Assembly (NCBI GenBank): GCA_965219035.1
Contig: CBDCMR010000001.1
Span: 618,247 to 682,246, forward strand
Length of the DNA: 64,000 nt
Direction: 5' to 3'
Origin: CBDCKN01 sp965219035
GTDB taxonomy: Bacteria; Gemmatimonadota; Gemmatimonadetes; Longimicrobiales; Gaopeijiaceae
In this document: piece by piece, positions 16,961 to 25,653 of the stretch
Position numbering within the stretch: position 1 is the stretch's first letter
Layout: each line of letters starts with the position of its first letter
Notes under the pieces: generated by a model
Seen by the model: only the letters and a program-made list of their open reading frames with translations
Told to the model about the DNA's origin: nothing
Database searches by the model: none
Position numbers and translations under genes: made by a program

Positions 16961-17782
16961 TCATCCCAGGGAATCCAGGGTGTCCCTCATGGACCTGGCC
17001 AGGCCGGTGAATGCGGGCACGTCGAAGAGCGTGTACGCCGACGCTTCGGTCAGGCGTAGGGCCATGAGCAGGTCGAGGAAGCGCCCCGGGTGATCCGCCT
17101 CGAAGGCGACCACGAATTCCTGGTCGTCCAGCCCGTACGAGTAGCTGGTGTTCAGCTTCACGTCGGGCCATTGATGGCCGACACGGATGTGTTCGTCCAT
17201 CATACGCTGGCGATCCTCGTGAGGGAGCTTGTACCACTCCCGCGTCTTGGCCATGGGATAGACGAACAGGTACTCCGATCCCTGCGGGTTGATGGCGACG
17301 CGCGACCTGTCGACGACGTTTGCACCTCCGTAGGCCGCGATGTACTCGTCCTCGTAGCGGTTCAGGTAGATGGACCGCTTGGTCATGGCGAAGTAGGAAT
17401 AAGGAAGCGACAGAAATCCCCCGAGGGCGGTGTGATTGAGAGCCGCCGCCAGGTCTTGAAGTTGATCCAGCTCCCGGCACGCCTGCCAGAGGAGGAAGTC
17501 GGCGTCGCCCCGGGTCCCGATCAGGGCGTACGAGTAGATCATCATCTTGCTGCCCCGATCGGCGACGGCGCCTTCGAACTCGTCTTTGTGCCGCTCACGC
17601 TCCTCCTTGGGAAGCCGGCGCCAGGCGGGGTCGACCCGGAACACGGAGAAACGCACATATTCGCGCTGCTTCATCTTCTCCTGAGCGCCTTGGATCTGCT
17701 CCCACGCGTCTCCTTCGATGGTGGGACGCTTGGGCAGGTTGGGACGAAGGCCCCTCGGGACGTTCGGCTTGGTGTCAGTCAT
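16961..17782 (-). CDS. hemQ: HemQ, coproheme decarboxylase (chlorite-dismutase family)
   Basis: 273 residues of the chlorite-dismutase superfamily without a signal peptide. The tyrosine-bearing loop YPMAKTREWY (175-184) and proximal heme histidine H198 in MMDEHIRVG match HemQ rather than true chlorite dismutase. The enzyme removes two propionate carboxyls from coproheme to make protoheme in the coproporphyrin-dependent pathway. The ctaB gene directly downstream uses the product. ATG 17782 gives a natural N-terminus. Confidence 0.92.
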   Translation of the reverse strand: MTDTKPNVPRGLRPNLPKRPTIEGDAWEQIQGAQEKMKQREYVRFSVFRVDPAWRRLPKEERERHKDEFEGAVADRGSKMMIYSYALIGTRGDADFLLWQACRELDQLQDLAAALNHTALGGFLSLPYSYFAMTKRSIYLNRYEDEYIAAYGGANVVDRSRVAINPQGSEYLFVYPMAKTREWYKLPHEDRQRMMDEHIRVGHQWPDVKLNTSYSYGLDDQEFVVAFEADHPGRFLDLLMALRLTEASAYTLFDVPAFTGLARSMRDTLDSLG

Positions 17783-17863
17783 GGCTCAACTCACGGCTGT
17801 CAGGTGAGGACCCGGCGAGGCACGAACTTGTCCAAAGGGGGAGGGGGTAGCAAGCGCTTCACA

Positions 17864-19249
17864 CTAGGAGCCGATCAACCCGAGGCCCACTAGTAGGATC
17901 ATCACCACTGCGGCGGGGATGAGGACCATGACGAAGGGCTTCCAGCTGGAGCCTACCTTGACCCGCCTCGCCCCGTGGTTCAGGTCGTCGCGAAATCCCT
18001 CCCATCCCCAGGACACAGCCACATAGAGAGCCAGAGCCAATGCGCCGATAGGCAGGAGCACGCTTCCCGAGACATAGTCCGTGAGAACGAAGAGATCCAT
18101 TCCGAAGATCCGTACCTCGGACCAGGACCCTTGCGAGAGCGCCACCGGGACATTGAGCAGTATGAGCGAGCCGCCGGTGATGATCACGCCCTTCTTCCGT
18201 CCGACTCCCCAGGAGTCGCCCAAGGTGGCGACCAATACCTCGAGCTGAGCTACCGCCGACGTCACCCCTGCCAGGAGCAGCAGCAGGAAGAAGGCGATGC
18301 TGAAGAGCTGTCCGGCCGGCATGCGGGCGAAGAGGTTGGCCATGGTAACAAAGAGGAGCCCAGGCCCGGCGTCGGGCTCCAACCCGAACGCGAACAACGC
18401 GGGGAAAATCACCAGGCCGGCGATGAACGCCACCGCGGTGTCGAAGGCTACGACGATGGCCGCGCTGCCAGGGACGTCGCTCTCGGTGGGGTGCAGGTAG
18501 CTCCCGAAGCCGAACGCTGCAGCCATGCCGATCCCGATGGAGTAGAAGGATTGGCCCAGGGCGATGAGGACCGCCTCGCCGTCGAGAGCCGAGAAGTCGG
18601 GGCGGAGATACCAGGTCAGCCCTGCGCCGGCCCCCGGGAACGTCAGCGAGCGGATGGCGAGCGCCAGCAGGATCACGAAGAACAGGGGCATGCCGATCTG
18701 GGCGAGACGCTCCACGCCCTTGCGCACCCCCATCAACACGATGGCGCACATCCCGGTGGCGACCGCGCCGGTGTAGGCCAGTACGACCCCGGGTCGGGAG
18801 ACAAAGCCGTCGTAGAGTCGTGCGTAATCTCCTTCGGGGGGGGTCCCGAGCTCACCGGAGATCGCCATGACCAGGTACCCGGCGATCCACCCCAGGAGCA
18901 TGAGGTAGTAGCCCATGATGATGGTGGCGGTGGCGGTGCCCATCCACCCGATCGCGTTCCACGGGTGGATGGAGCTCCCCGTGGCTCGCTTCATACCCGC
19001 CAGCGACGTGAGCCGCACCTTTCGCCCCAGGCCGATCTCGGCGGTGAGCAGGGGGATCCCGATGAGGATGCTGAACGCCACGTAGACCAGGAGAAAGGCG
19101 CCTCCTCCGTTGCTCCCAGTCACGTATGGAAATCGCCAGATGTTGCCGAGCCCCACCGCGAAGCCCGCGGTCGCCATGATAAAGCCGAAGCGGCTCCCCC
19201 ACGACTCCCGCGAACCCGATGCCGTAGTCTCTGGTATACTCATGGCCAC
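17864..19249 (-). CDS. sodium-dependent transporter, neurotransmitter:sodium symporter (NSS) family
   Basis: 461 residues with about 11-12 membrane segments. The first helix has the NSS signature GFAVGLGNIWRFPY, where sodium and substrate bind; NGGGAFLLVY follows. Bacterial members take up amino acids such as tryptophan, leucine or tyrosine with sodium; the substrate cannot be told. ATG 19249 and ATG 19243 are both possible starts. It stands between hemQ and a divergently read TonB-like gene. Confidence 0.93.
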   Translation of the reverse strand: MAMSIPETTASGSRESWGSRFGFIMATAGFAVGLGNIWRFPYVTGSNGGGAFLLVYVAFSILIGIPLLTAEIGLGRKVRLTSLAGMKRATGSSIHPWNAIGWMGTATATIIMGYYLMLLGWIAGYLVMAISGELGTPPEGDYARLYDGFVSRPGVVLAYTGAVATGMCAIVLMGVRKGVERLAQIGMPLFFVILLALAIRSLTFPGAGAGLTWYLRPDFSALDGEAVLIALGQSFYSIGIGMAAAFGFGSYLHPTESDVPGSAAIVVAFDTAVAFIAGLVIFPALFAFGLEPDAGPGLLFVTMANLFARMPAGQLFSIAFFLLLLLAGVTSAVAQLEVLVATLGDSWGVGRKKGVIITGGSLILLNVPVALSQGSWSEVRIFGMDLFVLTDYVSGSVLLPIGALALALYVAVSWGWEGFRDDLNHGARRVKVGSSWKPFVMVLIPAAVVMILLVGLGLIGS

Positions 19250-19395
19250 CTGCCGATACTGGATTGTGAGTTCGGGATCTTGCTCGGTAGGCTACGGGTT
19301 GGGTTGCCGTGGACGAAACCCGCACACGCATCGGGCGGTACTATGCGGTACTATAAGGGTGTCAGTTGCCTCAGGGATGACTTGACCGATTCCAG

Positions 19396-20067
19396 ATGAC
19401 CACCCAGGACCGCCACCGTCTCAGTAACGCGGAGAGACGTCTCGCCGAGCGTAGGTACTGGCGGAACGGGCTCGTGGCGTCTGTGGTCGTGCACCTCTTC
19501 GTGTTCTTCTTCTGGTGGGGCGAGAGTCCCGTTGAATCCCCCTTCGCCGCGGCGGGTCCCCGTGCCGGGGACAACCGAGCTGCGTCCGGTGGGATGCAGA
19601 CCGTCAGCCTCAGAATCCCTCCACCGCGCCCCATCATTCCTCCGAGGATCCCCCTGCCCACCGTCGAGCCCGTCCTGCAGGTGGAGACGGAGATGGAGCA
19701 GGAGATCGAGACGGCCTCCATCCTTGGCGACCGGCCGGGGGACGACGGACCGGGTCTCCCCGAGGGGGATGGCAGAGGCGACGGAGGCAATGCCGCGGAG
19801 GGGTTCTTCCGCTTGGTGCCGCCCTCACCCCGGGGGATGATCATCCCGCCGGCCAACAAGAGCCTCAGAGGCCAGAAGGTCCAGGTCTGGGTGTTCGTGA
19901 ACGAGCTGGGTCGCGTGGTGGCCGACTCGACACGCCTGAGGCCGCCGACGTCTGACCGCGACTTCAACAGCCGCCTCGTCCGTGAAGCCTCGGAGTGGAT
20001 CTTCGAGCCGGCCAAGAAGGCCGGGAAGGCCGTGGGCTCCTGGTTTCCCTACACCATCAGCATGTGA
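19396..20067 (+). CDS. TonB-like energy-transducing protein
   Basis: 223 residues with a cytoplasmic N-terminus, one membrane helix at about 27-42 (LVASVVVHLFVFFFWW), a proline-rich stretch (IPPPRPIIPPRIPLP) crossing the periplasm, and a C-terminal domain with VQVWVFVNELGRVVADSTRL and REASEWIFEPAKKAGKAV like the TonB C-terminal fold. It should couple the proton-motive force to outer-membrane receptors or another outer-membrane machine. No ExbB/ExbD is adjacent, so it would draw on complexes encoded elsewhere. Confidence 0.75.
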   Translation: MTTQDRHRLSNAERRLAERRYWRNGLVASVVVHLFVFFFWWGESPVESPFAAAGPRAGDNRAASGGMQTVSLRIPPPRPIIPPRIPLPTVEPVLQVETEMEQEIETASILGDRPGDDGPGLPEGDGRGDGGNAAEGFFRLVPPSPRGMIIPPANKSLRGQKVQVWVFVNELGRVVADSTRLRPPTSDRDFNSRLVREASEWIFEPAKKAGKAVGSWFPYTISM

Positions 20068-20075
20068 CGGGGAGA

Positions 20076-20110
20076 GCATACGTATACTCAAGATGTAAAG
20101 ATACGTATGC
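20076..20110. promoter_or_regulatory. perfect 10-bp inverted repeat, operator-like
   Basis: GCATACGTAT and ATACGTATGC flank a 15-base AT-rich spacer just after the TonB-like gene. There is no T-run, so it is not a classic terminator. A closely similar half-site (CATACGTATGC) occurs at 54342-54352. A transcription-factor site or small repeat is likely; no regulator can be named. Confidence 0.5.
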
Positions 20111-20169
20111 CTCTTCGGCGAGCTTCATAACAAGAGCTTCGGGAGGAGTTCGCCATCCGGATCGGCGCG

Positions 20170-20358
20170 GTGATACCCATCGCCTTCGTGACCCTTGCCG
20201 TCGCCCTCACCATCCCCGAGCTGATCTCCATCGTCGCCAACGTGGTCGGGCGGTCTTTGGCAGGCAGTCACCCTCCGCCGCCCAGGAAGGGTGATCGGAA
20301 AGGGGGGCGGGTCCCGCACATGGCAACCGCCATGTGCCCAACGCCATGGATGATATGA
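20170..20358 (+). other. possible short membrane ORF, 3' end replaced by a repeat element
   Basis: From GTG 20170 the frame encodes a hydrophobic peptide (MIPIAFVTLAVALTIPELISIVANVV), a plausible membrane helix of 25 residues, and then runs into the repeat element at 20286, which supplies the last 24 codons. In-frame codons upstream (EEFAIRIGA) also look protein-like, so this could be the remains of a longer gene. No strong ribosome site fixes the start. It may be a truncated gene rather than a working small protein. Confidence 0.3.
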
Positions 20359-20567
20359 ACTTACACGCCGGACGGTTGCGGTGGCACGGCCCCGACCACG
20401 CTTCGCGCGGTGCCCCCGTCGTTGGAGCTCCTAGCCGTAGCTACGGCTCTGGCGTCGTCGCTCCGACCCACGCTGTCGCGCGGGTACCCCGGATCTGGGG
20501 CCGTGGCATCCCGGGTACCCGTGCCTCGGCACGGGTGGCGGCCCACCCCCCTTTCCGATCACCCTTC
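20286..20567. mobile_element. MITE-like element with 26-bp terminal inverted repeats
   Basis: The stretch is bounded by near-perfect inverted repeats of about 26 bases: the left end begins GAAGGGTGATCGGAAAGGGG and the right end is its complement, with one mismatch seen over the full arms. The 282 bp between contain several perfect palindromes (for example AGCCGTAGCTACGGCT and CACATGGC...GCCATGTG) but no coherent reading frame. The right end is 13 bases upstream of the next gene's GTG start, and the left end interrupts the short membrane ORF. No transposase is present. Target duplication is unclear. Confidence 0.7.
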
Positions 20568-20580
20568 TAGGACCACGCTC

Positions 20581-21666
20581 GTGTCCGGCAAGAACAACAA
20601 GCGCCTTCTGGCCGTCGCGCTGTCGGTCCTGGCCATCTTCGTCGTCCGAACGGCCGTCGTGCGGTCGTGGCTGCGGCAGGATTTCGAGGCGGCTCTGGCG
20701 GGACGTGGTGCCCCGGGCTTCCTCGGCGAAGGCCGAGACGCCCCGGCGGGAGGGAGCGAAGACCCGACCGTCGCCCGACGCTCGGACGAGCCGGCGGATT
20801 CGGTCTTGGAGCTGCGGCTGGTCACCTTCAACGTCTGGGCTCTGCCGATCGCACTTCCGGGCATGGACAGGAGGGCACGTCTCCCGGTGATCCCCTCGAG
20901 GATCGTGGAGCTGAGCCCGACCGTCGTCGCGCTTCAGGAGGCCTTCGACATCGACTTCAGGCCCTTCGCCGTAGAGTACCTCGGCGACGCGTACCAGGTT
21001 TGGGGGAAGGCACTCTGCGAGCAGAGGGCCCTGGGCTTCCTCCGGCGGGATTGCAGCGGAGGGCTCCTCACCTTGTCCAGATACCCTATTCTCTTGGAGC
21101 GAGCCTACCCGCACGCGAGGCAGGAGGGGATGAAGCTGGACGAGCGATTCAGCAGCAAGGGATTCCTTGTCACGAGCGTCTCGACGCCCCTCGGTCCCGT
21201 ACACGTCATCAACATCCATCTGTACGCCGGACGAGAGGACGCAGATGAGGCGATGCGGCTCCGCCAGCTGCTCCGGCTCCAGGCCGTCATGGACGAGGAG
21301 GGCCTCCGCGACCGGCCGGTCCTCCTCATGGGCGACCTGAATTCGGTGCACCCTGGGGTCGCACGGGCCGACGAGCGCTACACGACCTCCGAGGCATACC
21401 GCTTCCTGACCGAGTCACTCGGCTTTGTTGAGACCGTCTCCGACTTCGGCGCGGGTGACTACACGTACGACCCCGAGACCAACCGCTACGCCGACCTTTG
21501 GTACAACCGGGTCGAAGGCAGGCAGAAGCTGGACTACGTGCTCTATCGCCTGCCTGCCGGCTTCCGGATGCGGCTCACGCACCACCAGGTGGTTCTCGAT
21601 GACGAGCCACGTCTCTCGGACCACCACGGCTTCTTGGTCGAGCTCGAGCTTCGGGCCGGAATCTGA
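20581..21666 (+). CDS. membrane-anchored endonuclease/exonuclease/phosphatase-family hydrolase (sphingomyelinase-like)
   Basis: The start is GTG 20581 (VSGKNNKRLLAVALSVLA); the open frame upstream lies inside the repeat element. The 361-residue product has an N-terminal anchor helix at about 8-26 and an EEP domain with LVTFNVWALP, VALQEAFD (metal Glu), LMGDLNSVHPG and the terminal SDHHGF. The order and the lack of DNA-repair features fit neutral sphingomyelinase or phosphodiesterase-like members acting outside the membrane; substrate unknown. All upstream control must lie in or across the repeat element. Confidence 0.82.
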   Translation: MSGKNNKRLLAVALSVLAIFVVRTAVVRSWLRQDFEAALAGRGAPGFLGEGRDAPAGGSEDPTVARRSDEPADSVLELRLVTFNVWALPIALPGMDRRARLPVIPSRIVELSPTVVALQEAFDIDFRPFAVEYLGDAYQVWGKALCEQRALGFLRRDCSGGLLTLSRYPILLERAYPHARQEGMKLDERFSSKGFLVTSVSTPLGPVHVINIHLYAGREDADEAMRLRQLLRLQAVMDEEGLRDRPVLLMGDLNSVHPGVARADERYTTSEAYRFLTESLGFVETVSDFGAGDYTYDPETNRYADLWYNRVEGRQKLDYVLYRLPAGFRMRLTHHQVVLDDEPRLSDHHGFLVELELRAGI

Positions 21667-21758
21667 CTCGTGTCGACCGCTGTCCTCCAGCGCGCGGGGG
21701 GAGCCCGGAGATTCGCCTCTACCTTCTTTCGGCCCGAGGCCGGGTTTAGGTTTCCGCC

Positions 21759-23333
21759 ATGGAATCGTCAGGAAAGCGCATCCTCTGGGTCGACGACGAG
21801 ATCGACCTTCTCAAGCCCCACCTCTTGTTTCTGCAAGCGCGGGGGTACCACGTCGACGCCATCACCAACGGCGACGACGCGCTCGTATTGATGCGGGAGC
21901 ACGCCTACGACCTCGTACTTCTCGACGAGCAGATGCCCGGGAGGCGGGGCCTGGAGGTACTGGAGATTCTGCGCCGGGAGGATCCGCACGCACGGGTGGT
22001 GATGGTGACCAAGTCCCAAGAGGACCACACCATGACCGAGGCCATCGGACGGCGCGTGGCCGACTACCTCGTGAAGCCCACCAGCCCCCGTCAGGTGCTG
22101 TCCGTCGTGACCCGTATTCTCGAGGGGTCCTCCATACGGCAGCAAAGGGTGGCACAGGACTTCGCGTCGCGCTTCGGACGGCTCTCAATGAAGAGGCAGG
22201 AGGCCCGGAGTCCGGACGACTTCGCCGAAGTGTACATCGAGCTCACGGACTGGCACGTACGACTCGAGGAGGCGGGGGAGGCGGGGCTCCTGGATACCGT
22301 CCAGGCGCTCATGACCGACCTGCGCAGCGATTTCGGTCATTGGATCGGTAGGGAGTATCCCCGCTGGATGCGTGGCGAGGGGGAGCGCCCGCCTCTCTCC
22401 GTGGACGTGGTCCGGGAGCACCTCGTTCCGCTGCTGGGTGAGGATCCGGTGTTCCTGGTGGTCCTGGACTGCATGCGGCTGGACCAGTGGCGGGTCATCG
22501 CCCCGCTCATCGCGCAGCACTTCGAGATCGAGGAGTCGTACCACTATTCGATCTTGCCCACCGCCACGCCCTACGCCAGGAACGCCCTGTTCAGCGGTCA
22601 GTTTCCGGATCAAATCGCCGAAGACCGGCCCAGCTGGTGGAATCGCTCCGACGACGAGGGCAGCCTGAACGCCTTCGAGGACGAGTTGCTGGGGGCCCAG
22701 CTGGAGCGTCTCACGGGTCGCACCGTCCCGGTGCACTACGAGAAGATCTTCACCGACCGTGACGGCGATCAGGTACGGGGCCGCGTCGGCTCGGCCCTCA
22801 AGCAGCCCGGATCAGTGATCGCAATGGTCTTCAACTTCGTGGACCTCATGACACACGGACGAAGCGAATCGCCCATCCTCATGGAGGTGGCGAAGGACGA
22901 GGCGGCGCTTCGAGGTCTGACGAGGGCGTGGTTCAAGAGATCGACGGCCTTCTCTGTTCTCAAAGAGGCGGCCGCGGCCGGCCACAAGGTGATCATGACC
23001 ACCGATCACGGCTCCATCCTGTGCCAGCATCCGGCGACGGTGTTCGCCAGGCGTGATGCCACCAGCAACCTTCGCTACAAGTTCGGTCAGGACCTCAGGG
23101 CGGAGGATGCCCGGGCGGCATTCGCGACGCCAAGGAGCGAAGACCTTCGCCTTCCCGGGGGAAAGCTGGGCACGACATACGTCCTGGCGCTGGAGGACTA
23201 CTTCTTCGTCTATCCGACCAAGCTGAGGGAGTACCAGCGGCGGTACCGGAACTCGTTCCTCCACGGGGGCATCTCGCCAGAGGAGATGATCGTGCCCGTC
23301 GCCCGGCTCACTCCTCGCCCGACCGGACCCTAG
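21759..23333 (+). CDS. response regulator with C-terminal PglZ domain (PorX-type)
   Basis: 524 residues. The receiver domain has the acidic pair D12/D13, phospho-acceptor D56 in LVLLDEQMPG and the conserved Lys in YLVKP. After a helical linker, residues from about 235 form a PglZ alkaline-phosphatase-like domain (VVLDCMRLDQW, TATPYARNALFSGQ, TTDHGS). This fusion is PorX, which in Bacteroidota controls type IX secretion and gliding genes and whose PglZ domain is a zinc phosphodiesterase. No PorY kinase or T9SS gene is in the window, so the target here is open. Confidence 0.9.
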   Translation: MESSGKRILWVDDEIDLLKPHLLFLQARGYHVDAITNGDDALVLMREHAYDLVLLDEQMPGRRGLEVLEILRREDPHARVVMVTKSQEDHTMTEAIGRRVADYLVKPTSPRQVLSVVTRILEGSSIRQQRVAQDFASRFGRLSMKRQEARSPDDFAEVYIELTDWHVRLEEAGEAGLLDTVQALMTDLRSDFGHWIGREYPRWMRGEGERPPLSVDVVREHLVPLLGEDPVFLVVLDCMRLDQWRVIAPLIAQHFEIEESYHYSILPTATPYARNALFSGQFPDQIAEDRPSWWNRSDDEGSLNAFEDELLGAQLERLTGRTVPVHYEKIFTDRDGDQVRGRVGSALKQPGSVIAMVFNFVDLMTHGRSESPILMEVAKDEAALRGLTRAWFKRSTAFSVLKEAAAAGHKVIMTTDHGSILCQHPATVFARRDATSNLRYKFGQDLRAEDARAAFATPRSEDLRLPGGKLGTTYVLALEDYFFVYPTKLREYQRRYRNSFLHGGISPEEMIVPVARLTPRPTGP

Positions 23334-23691
23334 ACCGCCGATCGGCGTTAGGAGCCTGTTCGCGGAAGGGGGCGAGCCGGACCGGCTCCTATGGTCGAAG
23401 TGGTCTTCTACCGCGGGGCCCGACCCGGCTCGGGAAGGCTCCGGCTCTCCGTCGGGCGCCGACTCCGCGACGAAGTTGCCGATATGGAGGACGCGCTCCC
23501 GCGGGAACGGCGGGGCGGTGTCGCCGGATGAGCCCTTCCAGATCGTGAAGACGTCCAATCCGTTGCACATGCCCGTGCCGGCTGCCGATGGCGTGGATCG
23601 ATCGAATCGGGCTGGAGTTCTGCACGGTAGGAGAGTACGGTAGCTTCACCCTGATGAACCAACCAGAGGACGAGAGACCCTCGGGCCGACT
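23334..23691. other. gene-free stretch with hairpin and partial repeat end
   Basis: No gene is supported here. At 23343-23377 the sequence TAGGAGCCTGTTCG...GGGCGAGCCG resembles the left end of the 193-bp element at 2824. With CGGCTCCTA at 23381-23389 it can form a hairpin after the porX-type gene. On the minus strand a frame from 23570 reads MCNGLDVFTIWKGSSGD and onward for about 60 codons before entering antisense porX; it looks partly protein-like but I cannot assign it. Confidence 0.4.
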
Positions 23692-25653
23692 TTGGTGAAG
23701 CACTATCTCCGGATCCTTTCCTACCTGGGACCCCACGCCGTCGTCTTCTCGGCGGCGGTGGTGGCGACCTTCATATTTGCGGCCCTCGACGCGTCTGCGT
23801 TCGTGCTGCTCATCCCCTTCGTCGAGACCCTCTTTTCCGGACAGGCGACCGGAGACGGCGCTGTTGGGGGCGCGGCCGGGGCCGTCGGGCCCGCGACGGT
23901 AGGGGCAGATCCGGACCTGATGACCAGGCTTCTCGACGCCACGGTCTACCGGATCGTGGACATCGAGGGAGACCCTCTCCAGGCGGTGCAAGGGATCATA
24001 CTGTTGATCCTGGCGGTCTTCGCCGTGAAGTGCGTCTTCGACTTCGGGCGGACCTACCTGGTGGCTCGGGCGGAGCAGTCGGTGACCCGCGATCTCCGGA
24101 ACGAGGTGTACGATCATCTTCTGGAGCTGGATCTGGCGTTCTTCGGTCGCACCCGTGTGGGGCAGATCGTGTCGCGCCTCACCCACGACGTAGAGCAGGT
24201 CCGCCGGCTCATCACCAAGGAGATGGCCAGGATCCTGTCCTCGGCCTTCGAGTTCGCGGCCGCTGTGGCGTTAATGATCATCCTGTCTTGGAAGCTCACC
24301 CTTGTGGCCTTTATCGTGATTCCCGGCACGATGGGCATCTGGGGACCCCTGGTGAAGCGCCTTCGTGGTGGTGACCGGCGGGTGCTGGATTTGGCGGGAG
24401 AGGTGAATGCCCACGTCCAGGAGACGCTGTCGGGAATCCGGCTGGTGAAGTCTTCGGCAGCCGAGGAGATAGAGCGGGGGCGCTTCCGCGGCATCACCGG
24501 CGCCTACTACGAGACCTTCCTCAAGACGGAGCGACTGAGGGCGTTGGCCGGACCCCTCACCGAGACGCTGGCGACCATCGGCACCGTCGTCATCCTCTGG
24601 TACGGGACGCGCCTGGTGGTCGTGCAGGGCGAGCTGAGCGGCGCCCAGTTCGTCGGGTTCCTGGCCCTCAGTCTGAAGCTGTATGCCCCCGTGAAGTACA
24701 CCGCCAAGTTCCCGGCGCTCGTTCAGCCCGGCCTCGTGGGCGCCGAGCGGGTCTTCGAGTTCCTCGACGCGCCGGTGGAGATCCGGGACCGTCCCGGAGC
24801 CCGGCCCATGGTGGGCCCCGATGCGGGGATCGCCTTCGAGGACGTGGACTTCGAGTACGAGCCCGGAGAGCCGGTTCTCCACGGGATCTCGTTCGACGTG
24901 CCGACGGGTAGCGTCGTCGCCCTGGTGGGACCCAGTGGGGGTGGCAAGACAACCATCGTGGACCTGCTCGGGCGATTCTACGACGTGACGGCCGGCCGGG
25001 TCACCGTCGAAGGCGTCGACGTCAGGGACCTCACCATCGCGAGCCTGAGGAGCGCCATGGGGATCGTCTCTCAGGAGACGGTGCTCTTCCACGATACCGT
25101 GAGGGCCAACATCGCGTATGGGGCGTCTGATGCGTCCCAGGACGAGGTCGAGCGGGCGGCGCGCGCGGCCAATGCCCACGACTTCATCGTGGAGTTGCCC
25201 GAGGGATACGACACTGTGGTGGGAGAGCGGGGCACCCGGCTCTCCGGCGGGCAGCGGCAGCGTGTCGCAATCGCGCGGGCGATTCTCCGGGACCCACCCA
25301 TCCTCATCTTCGACGAGGCCACTAGCGCCCTGGACACAGAGTCGGAGCGGCTGGTCCAGGAGGCGGTGGAGCACCTCCTCGCGGCACGGACCGTGCTGGT
25401 CATCGCCCACCGACTCTCCACCGTTCAGCGTGCCGACTTGATAATCGTGCTCGACGAGGGACGGATTGTGGAGCGGGGCGAACATGAGTCGCTTTACGCT
25501 GCAGGCGGACTCTACCGACGGCTCTATGAGCTTCAGTTCTCCAATCCCCCATCGGAGGAGGCGCACGCTGGCGCCGTAGTGGTGGAGGCTGATGACCCGC
25601 CGCACGGGTCCGATGAAGGGGAGCCCACCGTGGGCGAAGCCGTGGCGCCATGA
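23692..25653 (+). CDS. ABC exporter, fused membrane and ATPase domains (MsbA-like)
   Basis: 653 residues: six membrane segments in the first 310 residues, then an ATPase with Walker A GPSGGGKT, Q-loop, signature LSGGQRQR, Walker B ILIFDEATSALD and H-loop. The gene overlaps the lipid A acyltransferase start by four bases, so lipid A or another glycolipid is the probable cargo, flipped across the inner membrane. The start is TTG 23692 or GTG 23695; neither has a strong ribosome site. The C-terminal 40 residues are acidic and variable. Confidence 0.93.
   Translation: MVKHYLRILSYLGPHAVVFSAAVVATFIFAALDASAFVLLIPFVETLFSGQATGDGAVGGAAGAVGPATVGADPDLMTRLLDATVYRIVDIEGDPLQAVQGIILLILAVFAVKCVFDFGRTYLVARAEQSVTRDLRNEVYDHLLELDLAFFGRTRVGQIVSRLTHDVEQVRRLITKEMARILSSAFEFAAAVALMIILSWKLTLVAFIVIPGTMGIWGPLVKRLRGGDRRVLDLAGEVNAHVQETLSGIRLVKSSAAEEIERGRFRGITGAYYETFLKTERLRALAGPLTETLATIGTVVILWYGTRLVVVQGELSGAQFVGFLALSLKLYAPVKYTAKFPALVQPGLVGAERVFEFLDAPVEIRDRPGARPMVGPDAGIAFEDVDFEYEPGEPVLHGISFDVPTGSVVALVGPSGGGKTTIVDLLGRFYDVTAGRVTVEGVDVRDLTIASLRSAMGIVSQETVLFHDTVRANIAYGASDASQDEVERAARAANAHDFIVELPEGYDTVVGERGTRLSGGQRQRVAIARAILRDPPILIFDEATSALDTESERLVQEAVEHLLAARTVLVIAHRLSTVQRADLIIVLDEGRIVERGEHESLYAAGGLYRRLYELQFSNPPSEEAHAGAVVVEADDPPHGSDEGEPTVGEAVAP

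Noticed and set aside
22812..23570. 252-codon minus-strand ORF at the end of porX
   Set aside because: Most of it is antisense to the conserved PglZ domain; only the first 60 codons look protein-like, too little to call a gene.
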